Assembly: GCA_001931905.2 (NCBI GenBank)
Contig: MSJI02000251.1
Location: 1-64,000 of the forward strand
DNA: 64,000 nt
Origin: Cladosporium sp. IMV 00045
Taxonomy: Eukaryota; Ascomycota; Dothideomycetes; Cladosporiales; Cladosporiaceae
Direction of reading: 5' to 3'
The notes under the pieces were generated by a model. It saw only the letters and a program-made list of their open reading frames with translations. It made no database searches and was not told the DNA's origin. Made by a program: the position numbers and the translations under genes. Below are positions 51,454 through 62,127 of the stretch, one piece after another (within the stretch, counting starts at the first letter, position 1; each line of letters begins with the position of its first letter).

Positions 51454-52642
51454 TTTTTTTTGTCTCGTTTCGTTCTTCTTCGAAATATCAGAGGCGAAGG
51501 GGGTCCAATGAGGTGCCACGTTGATTAATAAACGAGAGTGAGGAAGATGGCAGACAAAGGTACACTGTAAAAATGGTGTCTACCTTCTAGTCTTGTCGTT
51601 GGTCGTATTCAATCAGAATCACCAATATATTCTGATCCATCAGGTAAAAGGCGCACTTCAAGGCGGCGACCAAACATCGACACCGCGGGGGACTCAAAGG
51701 CGCTCTTGAATGACCAACCGCGCTCTCCACCGTGGAGAAGCATAGCGTGGAAGTCTAAAAACCAACTTAGGTAGGTCGCTCAACATCGATCCCAGTAGCG
51801 AATTGGACCACTATGGATTCTCCAACAAGGCTCGCAACGACATTGCTGGACCAGTCCGTGTGATCGATAGTCGCAAGGAAAACCAGTAAAGCCCAGCCGT
51901 ACTCATCTTGTAATGCACGCGCATGTCGTTTTGTGAGCATTTCAATCCATTCCGATTCCAATTCCTACCTATATGAAGAAGTCGTCATGTGATGTTTTTC
52001 GAAACTTAAGTGAGTCTTGCTGGAAGCAAGGTGAGGTATAGGAGGGCTGAGGGTTGATCGTAAATACTTGGGTTTGATATGTCTATATAATCACAGCACA
52101 AAGCTAATCCTGCACAATTGATACTATTGATCTCAAAATTAAAGTCGTAAAAAATGGTGGTCCCGTTGCATCTCAAGCCACAGGGGTAATGGTATGAAAA
52201 CATAAGAAAGAAAAGGGAGGAAGGGAAGATCCAGCGCCGAGCACATCTGTCCGCCATTCTTCCAAGTTATGTACTGAAAGGCCAAAAGGACTCAGTGCCG
52301 CCCATTCCCCAAAATTAAGAGGTTTGTAATAATTTTTGTCCAAATGTTCCTCTGCACTGTTCTTTTCTCCGAATTTATTCATCTTTCCCAGCATTTTGTC
52401 CAATTTTGACCCGTTGTCTGTCGAGAGATAGAAGAGAGGAGAGAGATCCCAGTGAAATGCAAGAACTGCCAATGAAGAAAGGAAAATCGTAAAAGTTGTC
52501 GCTCAGAAATGCAGCAAAGATGTGGTACGTCCCCATGTTCGTGTTTGGAGGGAGGTCCGCGTAGAAAGCAAATGAGGTATTTGTTTGAGGCCGTGAGAGT
52601 GAGAGATACAAGCAATTTCGTATGCACTACCCTCCGACGAAC
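51454..52642. other. Intergenic region (1.2 kb)
   Basis: This is the upstream region of the methyltransferase and the 3' flank of the mucin-like gene. AT-rich in the right half. ORFs are short and without motifs. I see no gene. Confidence 0.4.
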
Positions 52643-53689
52643 TTAGAAGTTACTCGCCGTATTGACCGCGCCGTTCGGATTGCGGTAAGAATCGACCGAG
52701 TTGGTAGCAGCATGGCTTGAAGCCGCCGTCGCCTTCTCGCGGCGGATACTATCGCGCGGCGAGCCGGCGGATCCCATGCCGAAATCGTCCACGGCTGCGG
52801 CCTGCTCGCGCTTCTTCTTGGCCCACAAGCGCCAGGCGACGATGGCCAGGCCGCCAATGAGAATGGCGCCGCCGATGCCGCCAACCACGCCGCCGATGAT
52901 GGCTTTGGTCTGCGGGCTGAGAGAGCTGCCGCCGCCTCCGCTGCCGCCGCCGCCTTTGACGAGGGTGGGGTCGACGGTTGCGGTTGCGACTTCGGTGGAG
53001 GAGACGACGCGGTCGCTGGTCAGGACGCGCGAGCGCTGGACCCCGTCTTCCGTGTAGAAGGAGGTGGTTGTGTAGGGTTCTGTGGACTCGTGCACGATGT
53101 TGGATGTGATTGTTGTGGCGGATTTGAGGGTCGAGGGGTCGATGGTACTGCTGCCTATGACGACGGCGGCGTCTGAGTCTGAGTCGGTTACGGTGCGGAC
53201 GGCGGAGGAGGTTGTTCGAGGCGCGGATGAGGAGACGGGGACGGAGGAGGTGATGGTGCTGCCTGCGCTGTCGGTTGTCGTTACGGCTGAGCTGCTTGAG
53301 GGTGTTGCGGTTGTGCCAGTCGTTTCTTCATCGGTGGAGGTGGTTTCTGAGGGCTGGCTCGAAGTCGGCGAGGCAGACGGCGAGGTCGTGTCGTTGTCAT
53401 CATCTGTCGCGGTTGTAGGTCCAGGATCTGAGGTGGTCGGCTCTGTTGTGGGCTCTGATGTAGTTTCTGGCTCGGCCGTGGTGGGCGCTGAGGTCGTGGC
53501 ACTCGTCTCGTCTGAGGTGGTTGGATCGTTCGACGTGGTGTCTGGTGTGGACGTGGGCTCGGTTGAGCTGCTGGTAGTAACGCCAGTACCGACAACCTGT
53601 CGCTTGGGCATGACGCCTAGAGGGAGATCCTGGGCGTGGACCTGAGCGAAGCCGACGAGAGCGGAGAACATGACAGACGAAGGTCGCAT
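52643..53689 (-). CDS. Mucin-like type I membrane protein (Ser/Thr-rich ectodomain; cell-wall sensor layout)
   Basis: A single exon of 348 residues. A signal peptide (MRPSSVMFSALVGFAQVHAQ) is followed by a dibasic KR at about 29-30. Then comes a Ser/Thr/Pro/Glu-rich ectodomain to about residue 250, which would be heavily O-mannosylated. A Gly-rich hinge (GGGGSGGGGSS), one span (AIIGGVVGGIGGAILIGGLAIVAWRLW, about 263-289) and a basic cytosolic tail of about 59 residues complete it. This is the layout of Mid2/Wsc-type sensors and of related fungal mucins. No WSC cysteine domain is present, so a Mid2-like or uncharacterised mucin is the safer call. Confidence 0.78.
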   Translation of the reverse strand: MRPSSVMFSALVGFAQVHAQDLPLGVMPKRQVVGTGVTTSSSTEPTSTPDTTSNDPTTSDETSATTSAPTTAEPETTSEPTTEPTTSDPGPTTATDDDNDTTSPSASPTSSQPSETTSTDEETTGTTATPSSSSAVTTTDSAGSTITSSVPVSSSAPRTTSSAVRTVTDSDSDAAVVIGSSTIDPSTLKSATTITSNIVHESTEPYTTTSFYTEDGVQRSRVLTSDRVVSSTEVATATVDPTLVKGGGGSGGGGSSLSPQTKAIIGGVVGGIGGAILIGGLAIVAWRLWAKKKREQAAAVDDFGMGSAGSPRDSIRREKATAASSHAATNSVDSYRNPNGAVNTASNF

Positions 53690-54424
53690 GGTGGGCGATA
53701 CTATTGTGATAATGATGTGTCGTACGCCTTCGCAAATCGCCGCAGTCCTCGCTTGAGTGTCCCAACAGACTGAACTTTCCCTATATTGCTACAGGCGTTT
53801 GATTGGCAGGTGTCGACGGATGGCGCTGTCGGAGGTAATTTCCAGAGGTGTGGCTACTTCCCAAAGCAGTCAAGCGAAGGTAAGTGAAGCTGGGGCAAGG
53901 TAGTGAAGTGTACAAGCGAATGTGGCGAATGTTTGAAGCGAAGACGGCAAGTAGTCACAAAGGCAAGTAAGTAAGTAAATGAGAGCAATTAGATACAGAA
54001 TACAGAGAGAGAGAGGCGAAGAATACGAACAGCAGTGAAGAAAGGAAACGGCCGGTGCTTTGGGGGCAGAGTGAGAGCAGTAACGTTAGTGGTGAGGGAG
54101 AGTTTGATGCGTGCGCAAGCTCGTAACGGCGGGCTATTCCTGGTGCGCTGGGCTCGGTCGAGGAGACGAACCGAGCTCGCCCATTCGCTTCCACCGTCCA
54201 ACGCCACCAAAAACCTGCATCACGTCGCGTGCCCATATCTGACTGCTGCAGGAGCATGAACAATAATGGGTAATCATGTACGGCTCTCCGAGTAGCTGGT
54301 GCATGAAGATGTCAGAGTATACATCGAGTAAGGTAGCCCAACAAATAGCCATTAGAAGACCTCCCCCAAACAGACATCGAACACAACAATAAAGCATGAC
54401 AACATCTCCTCACCCCAACGGCAG

Positions 54425-54565
54425 TCATCCTAACAGGCAACAGCCTACGCACCCCAGACCAACCCAATAAAGGCCCCATAGCAACTCCAAGCCTCCCCAG
54501 AAACACACAGCCAAAGCCAGAAAACAAACTCGCACCAAGGCCACTAGTCCAAGCAGCTTTCGCAT
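54425..54565 (-). CDS. Possible small hydrophobic ORF (46 residues)
   Basis: The frame from the ATG at 54565 opens MRKLLGLVALVRVCFLALAV and stays hydrophobic and Trp/Leu/Gly-rich to a stop. It may be a chance frame or the first exon of a short membrane protein. No partner exon is clear and no family is recognised. Confidence 0.15.
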   Translation of the reverse strand: MRKLLGLVALVRVCFLALAVCFWGGLELLWGLYWVGLGCVGCCLLG

Positions 54566-55468
54566 GGTAGTGGATGGATGGCAGAGAGCGGGACGGAAAT
54601 CCTCCCAGAAAGTCCTAGCAAGCACGCGGCCAGTAGTGCCTTGCCCACGCAAAAGTCTGAGTCTCCCAGGTGGTCTCCCACCTGCAGAGAGCAAAGTCTC
54701 TCCAGTGTTCTAGACCTCAGGTGCTGTGAATCCTGCACTACTTTTACGCGTGTGGATGACGGAGATCGGCGGACGGCCTCTCGAGCCTCTCATACCTCCT
54801 AATACATTTTTTGGGCTTGCCACGCCTGCCGCTGGTGACGATATAGGCGCGGCTTGACGCGCCTGGCGAGTTTCTGAAAGCGGTAGTGGTGAGTTAAGGC
54901 TATGCTCCAACACTTACTCTTGACATCCCGCGGACTGGTGGCCGTCCCTCCGCGAGTTTCCGTCTATGACATATATCCATGCTCCTCGCACTGGCAGTAG
55001 TAGTGAGTGACTGGATGTTTGACCCATCCGGGCCCCATCCGGGCCTCCTAAACCCTTCATCCGGCTCGTGCCGATCGCACGAGAAAGGGTTGGAGTCTTT
55101 GGAGGAGTGACTTATTCGGTTGGTCTTTGCGGGTTTGGTGTTTTCGTGAGTACCATGACAATCTTCGAACCCAGGCTACCACGATATGCATGAAGACGAA
55201 CACAGGTGCACGTCTCAGTGAGCAGGTAAGGTAAGAAACGAAGCTATGTCCAAATGAGTAAAGGTATCTGTACATCAAAACAAAGTACTGCCGAAGTGGA
55301 ACAAGAGAAATCTCCATTCGTTACGCTTGAACGAAACAAAGCCGCGTACGACGAAACTCCCACTCTCTGCCTTAAACCCATCACCGCACCCTGGAAAATC
55401 TGATGGTTGAATACGAAAGGAAGAAAAGAAAAGCGAAGAAAGAGAAGAAGAGGAGCTCGTAACCATCA

Positions 55469-55490
55469 TAGTCATCATCATCATCATCAT
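55469..55490. repeat. (ATC)n microsatellite
   Basis: About seven CAT/ATC units lie in the 3' flank of shugoshin, about 50 bp from its stop codon. Confidence 0.8.
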
Positions 55491-55541
55491 CAAACATCAT
55501 CTCGACGCCAACGCCAGCATCAGCGTCACCAGCCAAGCAAA

Positions 55542-57795
55542 TCAAGTCATCATACTACGCCTCCTGCTTGCCGGCGCCGCTGAAGTCCTAGCAGTCGTTC
55601 CGCGTCCGACGGCATCGCCTTTCGAGATCGACGAGTGCCTGCGGTTGGCCTTTGGCGCTGTTGAGGGCTTTGCTGTTGTTGATGATGATGATGACGACGT
55701 TGTGCTCTTGTCCGTTGCGCCGCTCGAGGACTCCAATGGAGGAGAAACCGACGAGGTGTCTTTGAAGTCGTACAAGTCGAGGTCCTGCAATTTCTGCGCG
55801 GCGGAATCGAGCTCGCCGTCATCTGCTTGTCGTCGTTTGATTTCTGGAGCGACCAGACGGCCGCGCGAGCGCTGCATGCTCGGCAGAGATGCTGTGGGCT
55901 TTTGCTTCTGCTGCTCAGCGTGATCGACCGCAAGCTCGTCGGCCTCGAGCTTCACGAGCGAGTCGATGCTTTGCGCTTCGCCACTCCTCGAATCGAGAGG
56001 GCTCGCCGCCCGGGATTTGGCAGCTGACAGAACCTCTCCATTCGCTTCCGGCAGCGCTTTCCATGCGTCCTCGTCTTTCGGTTCTTCCTTAACGACGACA
56101 TTGCGTGCTTTGCGTTCCGCCGACGCGCTCATAGCGAGACGATGGTGCTGAAGCCCGGTCACGGCGTCCATCATGCTTTTCTCCTGGCGGCGCATTTTGG
56201 CATTCAAGCTTGGCTCGGCGTAGTTGACTGCTGACCTTGCTCGGCGGGATGGGCGGGCTGCTTCGGTGGTTGGGTTGCTCAGGCCAATGGGAGGTGGTGT
56301 GGCGGCTCGTTGGTTTGTGGTGATGGAAGATTCGGAAGGAGGTGGTGAGAAGAGATCGGGTGCTGCTGGTGTTTTTGGTGCGAGGTCTTGGGGTGCTTCT
56401 GCGTGGTGATTTGGAGGTGGGAGTTCGATTGTTGTTACGCTGACTTCTGGCTCAGACCCTGGCATGGGAATGCCGGATAGTCTTGACCTGCGCGAAGTGG
56501 AGCGGTCCTTAGCAGCGCCCAACTTAGGCTGTGCTGGTTTCCTAGGCTCGCCTTTGCCAGCCTTTTCCTTCTCGAGACTGGCAGCAGCTTTTCTGGGCGA
56601 CATGTTGACGCTCTTGTCTCCAAGGACTCTGCGTGCTGACGGCGGTGGAGGTGCAGATATCTCGACCGTTTCTTGCTCCTTCTCTGGCTCGGCAGGAGCG
56701 TCGACAGCATTTTCTGTGGCACCCACGGATGACTTGCGGCTGAATGTGAAGTCCGTCTTTGTAGGAACATTCGAGCTGTTCTCAAGATCACGGTCGGCTA
56801 GTTTCCTCTTTGCACCAGTGCGAAGCGTAGGAGCGGTCACCTCGCCCTCGCTTGCTGAAGGTGAAGGTGGAGGAAGAATAGAGTGTCGTCGTAGCTCGAG
56901 TTTCGGCTGGCTGTCCTTGCGCTTTCGTCGAGTTTCCAGGTTCACAGACAAGGCCGCAGGCATGTCATCTTCCTGTGTCTTCTTCTCTGGCTCTGTGACA
57001 CAGTCTGGGACATCGCGCTGGTGCTCTTCGAGACGTGCATCGAACTTGATAGGATCCTGACATTCGAAGCGCGCAACAGGCGGTGGGCCCAAATCGGGAC
57101 TCTCATTACTGCTTCCATCGCTGAGTCGCATGGTTCTGATTTCCTCAGGCTCCAGTGTCCGCCGCGGATGGCTCTTAGTCTCATCAATGGTGGGCATCTG
57201 GCAGTCCCGCATGAGATCTGCCAGAGGTTGTCTCTCGCGGAACTCGATATGTGACAGCGCGCTCATCCTCCTCTCCTCTTTCTCCAAGATCATCGCACTG
57301 TCATCTTCCTTGGCCTCTTCAATGCCCTCCACAATTCCACTCAATTCTTTCAGCTTCGCCATCATCTCCTCCTTGAACCCCCTCACACCCTCAGCAGAGC
57401 TCTGTTTCCTCGCATCATTCTCCGCATTCCTCGAACGCAGCAGCTCCTCTCTCAGCTCCAAATTCGTATGCAGCAAGCGGCTGAGCTCAATCTCTAAACT
57501 GCGGATGCGTAATGATTGGGATGAATTGGCCTTTGCGAGTTCGCGGTTCTGTCTGATGAAGCGACGCTTGACTTCGTCAAAGTTAGCTGGCGGGTCTTGC
57601 CTGGATTGCGGTGGGCGCGATTTGGTGCGCATTGTTTGGGCATGGTGCGCGTCTTGCGATGCGTTGGGGATTTCTTCAAGAGTGCTTGTGAGAGGTGAGG
57701 TGTTACTTACGTGCATCCACGCTCTCTACTGCTCCTCCGGGCAGCACTGCTACAGGCGCAGCAGGCGCGGCAGGCGGCTCGTTCAGTCTCGCCAT
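55542..57795 (-). CDS. Shugoshin (centromeric cohesin protector), two exons
   Basis: My model is exon 1 57711-57795 and exon 2 55542-57586, 709 residues. Shugoshin recruits PP2A to protect centromeric cohesin and supports bi-orientation. The N-terminal coiled-coil signature is FDEVKRRFIRQNRELAKANSSQSLRIRSLEIELSRLLHTNLELREELLRSRN. The C-terminal basic SGO motif is RPSRRARSAVNYAEPSLNAKMRR at about 470-495. Between them lies a long disordered Pro/Ser/Glu-rich stretch. The tail is Ser-rich and basic. Exon 1 gives MARLNEPPAAPAAPVAV, also typical. The acceptor after CCGCCAG (intron 124 bp) gives VESVDAPNFDEVKRRF, which I prefer. An acceptor at 57653 (58-bp intron) would add 22 residues. Confidence 0.87.
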
Positions 57796-58196
57796 CCGGC
57801 GGCAAGCATTCGACGAACTCGCTGTGGTCGGTGTTGATGTTTGGCGGTGATATATATGCTAGCGATGTGTTGCTGTGAGAGATGGGATAATCTCTTTCTT
57901 TTTTGCTGTTGTCGTAATTGATTCCCTCGGGTTAGCGATAGGCGGCGGTCTTGCCTCTGGCGTGTTTGGAGCGGTCCCAAAGCCAAAGCCAAAAGTTGCA
58001 GCTGACGGTTTGAGATGCTTTCGCGCCGCGTTGGCCCAGCAACAAGACGAAGACGTAGGGCTGTGCGGATCCTTTGGGCGAACGGCGCGTCGCGTTTGCC
58101 CCGCCAGGGATCGAATGACCGAAGACGAATTGAATGAGAATAATTGTATTGTCTGACCACTAAACGAGCCTCACGACTCACGACTCACGAACAACC
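57796..58196. promoter_or_regulatory. Divergent promoter, shugoshin / DAD2, with E2F/SBF-like site
   Basis: The starts of two chromosome-segregation genes are 401 bp apart. TTTCGCGCC at 58019-58027 matches the E2F/SBF-type core. A second CG-rich cluster, GGCGCGTCGCG, is at 58084-58094. A TATATAT run at 57850-57856 lies about 55 bp before the shugoshin ATG. I infer shared cell-cycle control. Confidence 0.45.
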
Positions 58197-58693
58197 ATGT
58201 CTTTCGCACCTCGTCCAACGACTATCCGCCCTTCATCCGGCCTGGGTCTAGGCGGATCGCAAAACTCACAGTCCTCCGCTCTGCAAGCGCGCATCAACGA
58301 GAAGAAAGGCGAGCTCGAATCATTGCGCCAACTGCGCGATCTGAGCGCTGGTTTGGCGGGTCAGATGCAACAGCTTGAAGAGAAATTGGGCACTTTGAGC
58401 GATGGAACGGAATCAGTCGCCGCTGTCATGGCGAATTGGGGTAGTGTCCTGAGAGCGGTCAGCATGGCGAGCGGTGAGTGCAAAGATGCGATTAGTGAGT
58501 CGAGTAAAGGGACGTTTACTGATGCTGTTTTGCTGTAGCGAAAATTCCACAGCCAAAAGAGGAAGAGGATGGTGAAAATCAAGGCGAGGCTGAGGCGCAA
58601 GCTCTTCCTCAGACGTTGGTGAGGATTCCTATCCACCAGGCCGAGGCTGCGCAGAGAGAGCAGGAGAAAGAGGCCGCCGCTGGTGCAGGCTGA
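58197..58693 (+). CDS. DAD2: DASH/Dam1 complex subunit DAD2, two exons
   Basis: Exon 1 is 58197-58473 and exon 2 is 58539-58693, with a 65-bp intron; the protein has 143 residues. DAD2 is a subunit of the fungal DASH ring that couples kinetochores to microtubule ends. The core (SSALQARINEKKGELESLRQLRDLSAGLAGQMQQLEEKLGTLSDGTESVAAVMANWGSVLRAVSMAS) is a near-ideal DAD2 heptad region. The second exon adds a Glu/Gln/Ala-rich tail after AKIPQPK. The intron donor GGTGAGTG follows ATGGCGAGCG. It is head to head with shugoshin. Confidence 0.93.
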
Positions 58694-59424
58694 GACTGGT
58701 GGAAGAACGAGGCAGAGGGAGTTATATCAACATGGAAGACGAGTGGAAGCACTGCCCCCAATGGCTCGCGGAGAGCGTCAGTCAACGAGCCATCAGAGAC
58801 ACGCCCTAGCCAGAGTGGCTCAGTCGCGTTACAGTCAAGATGTCATCAGCAGAGACACTCGGTCCGGTGTCAAGGCATCGCGAACTGCAGGCTGGAGCCC
58901 AGAGCAGTGCTTTCAGCGAATGAAACCTGCATGGACTTGCAGATGAAGGACATTTCATGTCCGTAGAAACAATGAGGAGTGCGAAAGGTGTAGGATTGGA
59001 ACGTCTTTTGTATGACAGGTGGCTTTGATATCACGGACGCAGCAACGCTTGTAGAGGCAGAATACGAATTAGAATCAGTAAGAGTTCAACGTGATTAAGG
59101 GCAATCGTGTCAGTGATATTTGAGAGGTACCTACAAGTCAAGATATTCTGCGTGCCTATTGTGGTGCCACCTGAAAATATAGGTACGTATACACAGATAC
59201 TGAGCTCATTGACGTTACCATCAGTAGGATTTAAACCACATTGACCCGACGGATAGACGCATCATTCAATCAGGTCTTCCCAGACTCATCGAAAGGCGAC
59301 CGTACAAGTTCCACAATGGCTGCTGCATACCTCACTACGCCTCTCTTACGCTTGACACGATGAGCCGTCGCACAATTTAAAATGCATGCATGCTCGTGTC
59401 GATTTATACAGTAAGACACAACCC
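58694..59424. other. Convergent intergenic region
   Basis: This 731-bp 3' space lies between DAD2 and GET1. I see no gene or RNA in it. Confidence 0.4.
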
Positions 59425-60203
59425 TCAAAGCTCTTTCTTCTCCCCACCCTGCCCAGCACCACCCGCCTTAAAATCCATCTGAACCTTTTCCCCCTTCTTC
59501 TCGCCAACCTTCACCTCGCCACTCTGCAGCGTCCAAAGCGCAACAACCCCCTCGCTCGCCATCTTGATCACACTCGCACAAGCAATCCACCACATATTCA
59601 CACTCACACTGCCGAGCGGCGCGCGTGGAAAGCTCAGAATCCATTCGACGTAGTACGGCGCCCAGCCCTGAGGGATCCAAAAGAGAGCCTGCTTGGAGAA
59701 CCAGAACTGCAGCACGAAGCGCGCGCCGGAGGTGCCGATCCAGCGCAGGGCGGAGGCGACGCGGTCGAAGTTGGAGCGGAAGGATTGGAGGGATTGGGCT
59801 TGGGGGGAGTGTTAGTTTGTTGGTGCTATGTTGGAGAGGTGTGGAGTTTGTTTTGGAAGAGGAAGCGTACCGTTCTTCTCATACTCGGCTTTCTTCTTGT
59901 CGTGCTGGCGACGCAGTTTGGCCCACTTCGCGAAGTCGTCTTGGGCTGATGTGTTGGTCATTTCGCGGTGGAGTTTGACGACTTCTTTGCGCAGCTGCAT
60001 GCCGGAAGCGGCTTGTTTGGATTGAGGCGTGGGGAGTTTTGTGTAGAGGAGCCATAGCTATTTTGTGGTCAGTATTGGAGGTCTTGGGTGGAATTGACTT
60101 GTCAAGAGGTCTGTACCAGGTCGTTGATGGTTTGTCCGCCAAACGTGCTGACCAGGTGGATGAGCAGCTGGATGACGAAAACAACCAGGATAAGAGAGGG
60201 CAT
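59425..60203 (-). CDS. GET1: GET1 (WRB) receptor subunit for tail-anchored protein insertion, three exons
   Basis: Exons on the minus strand are 60117-60203, 59871-60057 and 59425-59798; introns are 59 and 72 bp; the protein has 215 residues. GET1 with GET2 receives tail-anchored clients from the GET3 ATPase at the ER. Span 1 is [22 protein letters not shown]. It is followed by [15 protein letters not shown], the cytosolic coiled coil ([42 protein letters not shown]) that contacts GET3, and two C-terminal spans ([16 protein letters not shown] and [22 protein letters not shown]). All joins are in frame. The tail ends GGEKKEL. Confidence 0.93.
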
Positions 60204-60615
60204 GATGGGCGAGTTGGTGCCGCTCTATGGCTGGTTATTCTTGTTCGTTGTCTGGTGTTCGTGTCCGTCCTCGTTTGGAAATTCGGCTTCTTGCTGGAGT
60301 CAGTCATGCGAGACGTGACGTCGCTTCGCGAACACTTGATGTGCAGGCCCCGCGAACTTGAAAGTTGGAGAGGGACTCCTCCTCCACTTGTGATTCCCTC
60401 TCACCACTCAGCATCTATTTGTTCGCTGCTCTCTGGTGGAGGACACTTTACTATTACCACTACCCCCTCGCTAACACTCAAATAGCGAGCAATTGCATGC
60501 TTGGAGACTGCTGGAAGTATTCAGCTATTCATCTATAGCCAAACAAAACAACAACCATCCTCCCCCACTTCCTCCCACAGCTCAACCCCTCACCAACATA
60601 ACAAACAAAACCAAA
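60204..60615. other. Divergent intergenic region, GET1 / phosphoethanolamine cytidylyltransferase
   Basis: A 412-bp shared upstream region. No motif I would defend; the right end is CA-rich leader. No gene. Confidence 0.4.
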
Positions 60616-62127
60616 ATGCCTCCCAAAATCGACCCAGAAGTCGGCTGCACCATCCCGGAACCCGGAGACTGGCCCGTCGACCCGCAGCAAGATGTCCCCA
60701 TAGACGAGAAGAGCCTCTGGATCGATGGCTGCTTCGACTTCTTCCACCACGGCCACGCAGGCGTCATGCTCCAGGCCCGGCGCCTCGGCTCCTCGCTTCT
60801 GGTCGGTCTGCACTCAGACGAGGAGATTGCCGAGAACAAAGGCCCGACCGTCATGAACCTCGCAGAACGCACTGCCGCCGTGAACGCCTGCAGGTTCAGC
60901 ACCCTCTGTGTCCCACATGCGCCTTACGTGACGAGCTTGCCGTGGATCTCCCATTACGGATGTCAATATGTCGTGCACGGCGACGATATCACGAGCGATG
61001 CTGACGGGAACGACTGCTACCGCTTTGTCAAGAAAGCGGGGCGCATGAAGATCGTCAAGAGGACGCCGGGAATCAGCACGACGGACTTGGTGGGGAGGAT
61101 GCTGCTGTGCACCAAAAGTCACTTCATCAAGAGCTTGTCGGATGTGATGATCGGTAAGGAAGGGCAAGGCAGTGAATTGGAGAGACAGGCTCATGGCAAA
61201 GAGGTCGAGACGAGGATACGGGAGTACGCTGCTGCACCGGATGGTCTGCAGCCTTTCGTCCAAGTCTGGAGTTTCCATCCCAAACACCGCTCCATTGAAA
61301 GGCGACGAAGCAGCGTTAGGAGCGTTCGCAGCGAAGCTGGTGGCAGCGGCCATCACCACATCCACGACGGCGGCAAAGGCACCTTCTCCTCAATGGTCGA
61401 CGGCCACGGCCCCCGCCCCGGCCAGCGAGTCGTCTACGTCGACGGCGGCTTCGACCTCTTCTCCTCAGGGCACATCGCCTTCCTGCAAACCGTCTCCGAG
61501 CTCGAAGACAAACTCGGCCACGAACGGGACTGGTTCAGCGAAATCTCCGTCGCCAAACGCATCGAAGAAAGCGGCGCCGACTACGGCCCCGCCTACATCG
61601 TCGCCGGCATCCACGACGACGAAGTCATCAACCACTACAAAGGCATCAACTACCCGATCATGAACATCTTCGAGCGCGGCCTGTGCGTCGTGCAATGTAG
61701 GTACGTGCACAGCGTCGTCTTCAGCGCGCCCTTCCAGCCGACAAAAACCTACCTCGCCGCCCTCCCCGCCGTTTCTGCAGCCGCAAAACCGCACCCGGAC
61801 GTCGTCTACCACGGCCCCACGGCTTTCATGCCCGCGCCCAACGATTCCTACGCGGACGCGAAGACTCTGGCAATTTTCGTCGAGACGCCACCGCACAGTT
61901 TCCAGGACGTCAACGCCGCGCACATCGTACAGCGGATTCTGGACAATCGCGCGCAGTACGAGGAGAGGCAGCGGAAGAAGGGCGTGAAGGGCGTGGGTGA
62001 GGAGGCGACGAGACGGAGGGAGCAGATGGAGAGGGAGGCGAAGGAGGCGGCGAGGAAGAGCAAGGAAGAGGCGAGGATCGAGTTGCAGAGGAGGCATAGT
62101 GAGGTTGAGAGGCAGTTTGGTGCGTGA
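60616..62127 (+). CDS. CTP:phosphoethanolamine cytidylyltransferase (Kennedy pathway)
   Basis: A single exon of 503 residues (MPPKIDPEVGC). The enzyme makes CDP-ethanolamine for phosphatidylethanolamine synthesis and has two tandem nucleotidyltransferase folds. Domain 1 (about 30-200) has WIDGCFDFFHHGHAGVM with an intact HxGH (HHGH), GVGL-like LLVGLHSDEEI, and VKRTPGISTTDLVGRML (RTxGxSTT). Domain 2 (about 275-430) starts VVYVDGGFDLFSSGHIAFLQ, where the first His of HxGH is replaced by Ser, then YIVAGIHDDEVINHYKG and IMNIFERGLCVVQCRYV. A C-terminal charged helix (about 455-500) follows. The linker carries a His/Gly/Ser-rich insert. Probably the ECT1/MUQ1 orthologue. Confidence 0.93.
   Translation: MPPKIDPEVGCTIPEPGDWPVDPQQDVPIDEKSLWIDGCFDFFHHGHAGVMLQARRLGSSLLVGLHSDEEIAENKGPTVMNLAERTAAVNACRFSTLCVPHAPYVTSLPWISHYGCQYVVHGDDITSDADGNDCYRFVKKAGRMKIVKRTPGISTTDLVGRMLLCTKSHFIKSLSDVMIGKEGQGSELERQAHGKEVETRIREYAAAPDGLQPFVQVWSFHPKHRSIERRRSSVRSVRSEAGGSGHHHIHDGGKGTFSSMVDGHGPRPGQRVVYVDGGFDLFSSGHIAFLQTVSELEDKLGHERDWFSEISVAKRIEESGADYGPAYIVAGIHDDEVINHYKGINYPIMNIFERGLCVVQCRYVHSVVFSAPFQPTKTYLAALPAVSAAAKPHPDVVYHGPTAFMPAPNDSYADAKTLAIFVETPPHSFQDVNAAHIVQRILDNRAQYEERQRKKGVKGVGEEATRRREQMEREAKEAARKSKEEARIELQRRHSEVERQFGA

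Larger units (their letters stand above)
53690..55541. other. Large gap (1.9 kb)
   Basis: This is the upstream region of the mucin-like gene and the 3' flank of shugoshin. It includes one unpaired CGGCAA (53945), a small hydrophobic ORF (54425-54565, minus) and an ATC/TGA repeat at 55469-55490. No convincing gene. Confidence 0.35.

Noticed and set aside
58096..58174. tRNA-Glu-like element on the minus strand (D-arm GTTTAGTGGTCAGAC, B-box-like CATTCGATCC, a CTC triplet in between).
   Set aside because: Only the D arm folds properly. The T stem and acceptor stem do not pair and the anticodon stem is poor, so I cannot call a tRNA or a clear pseudogene.
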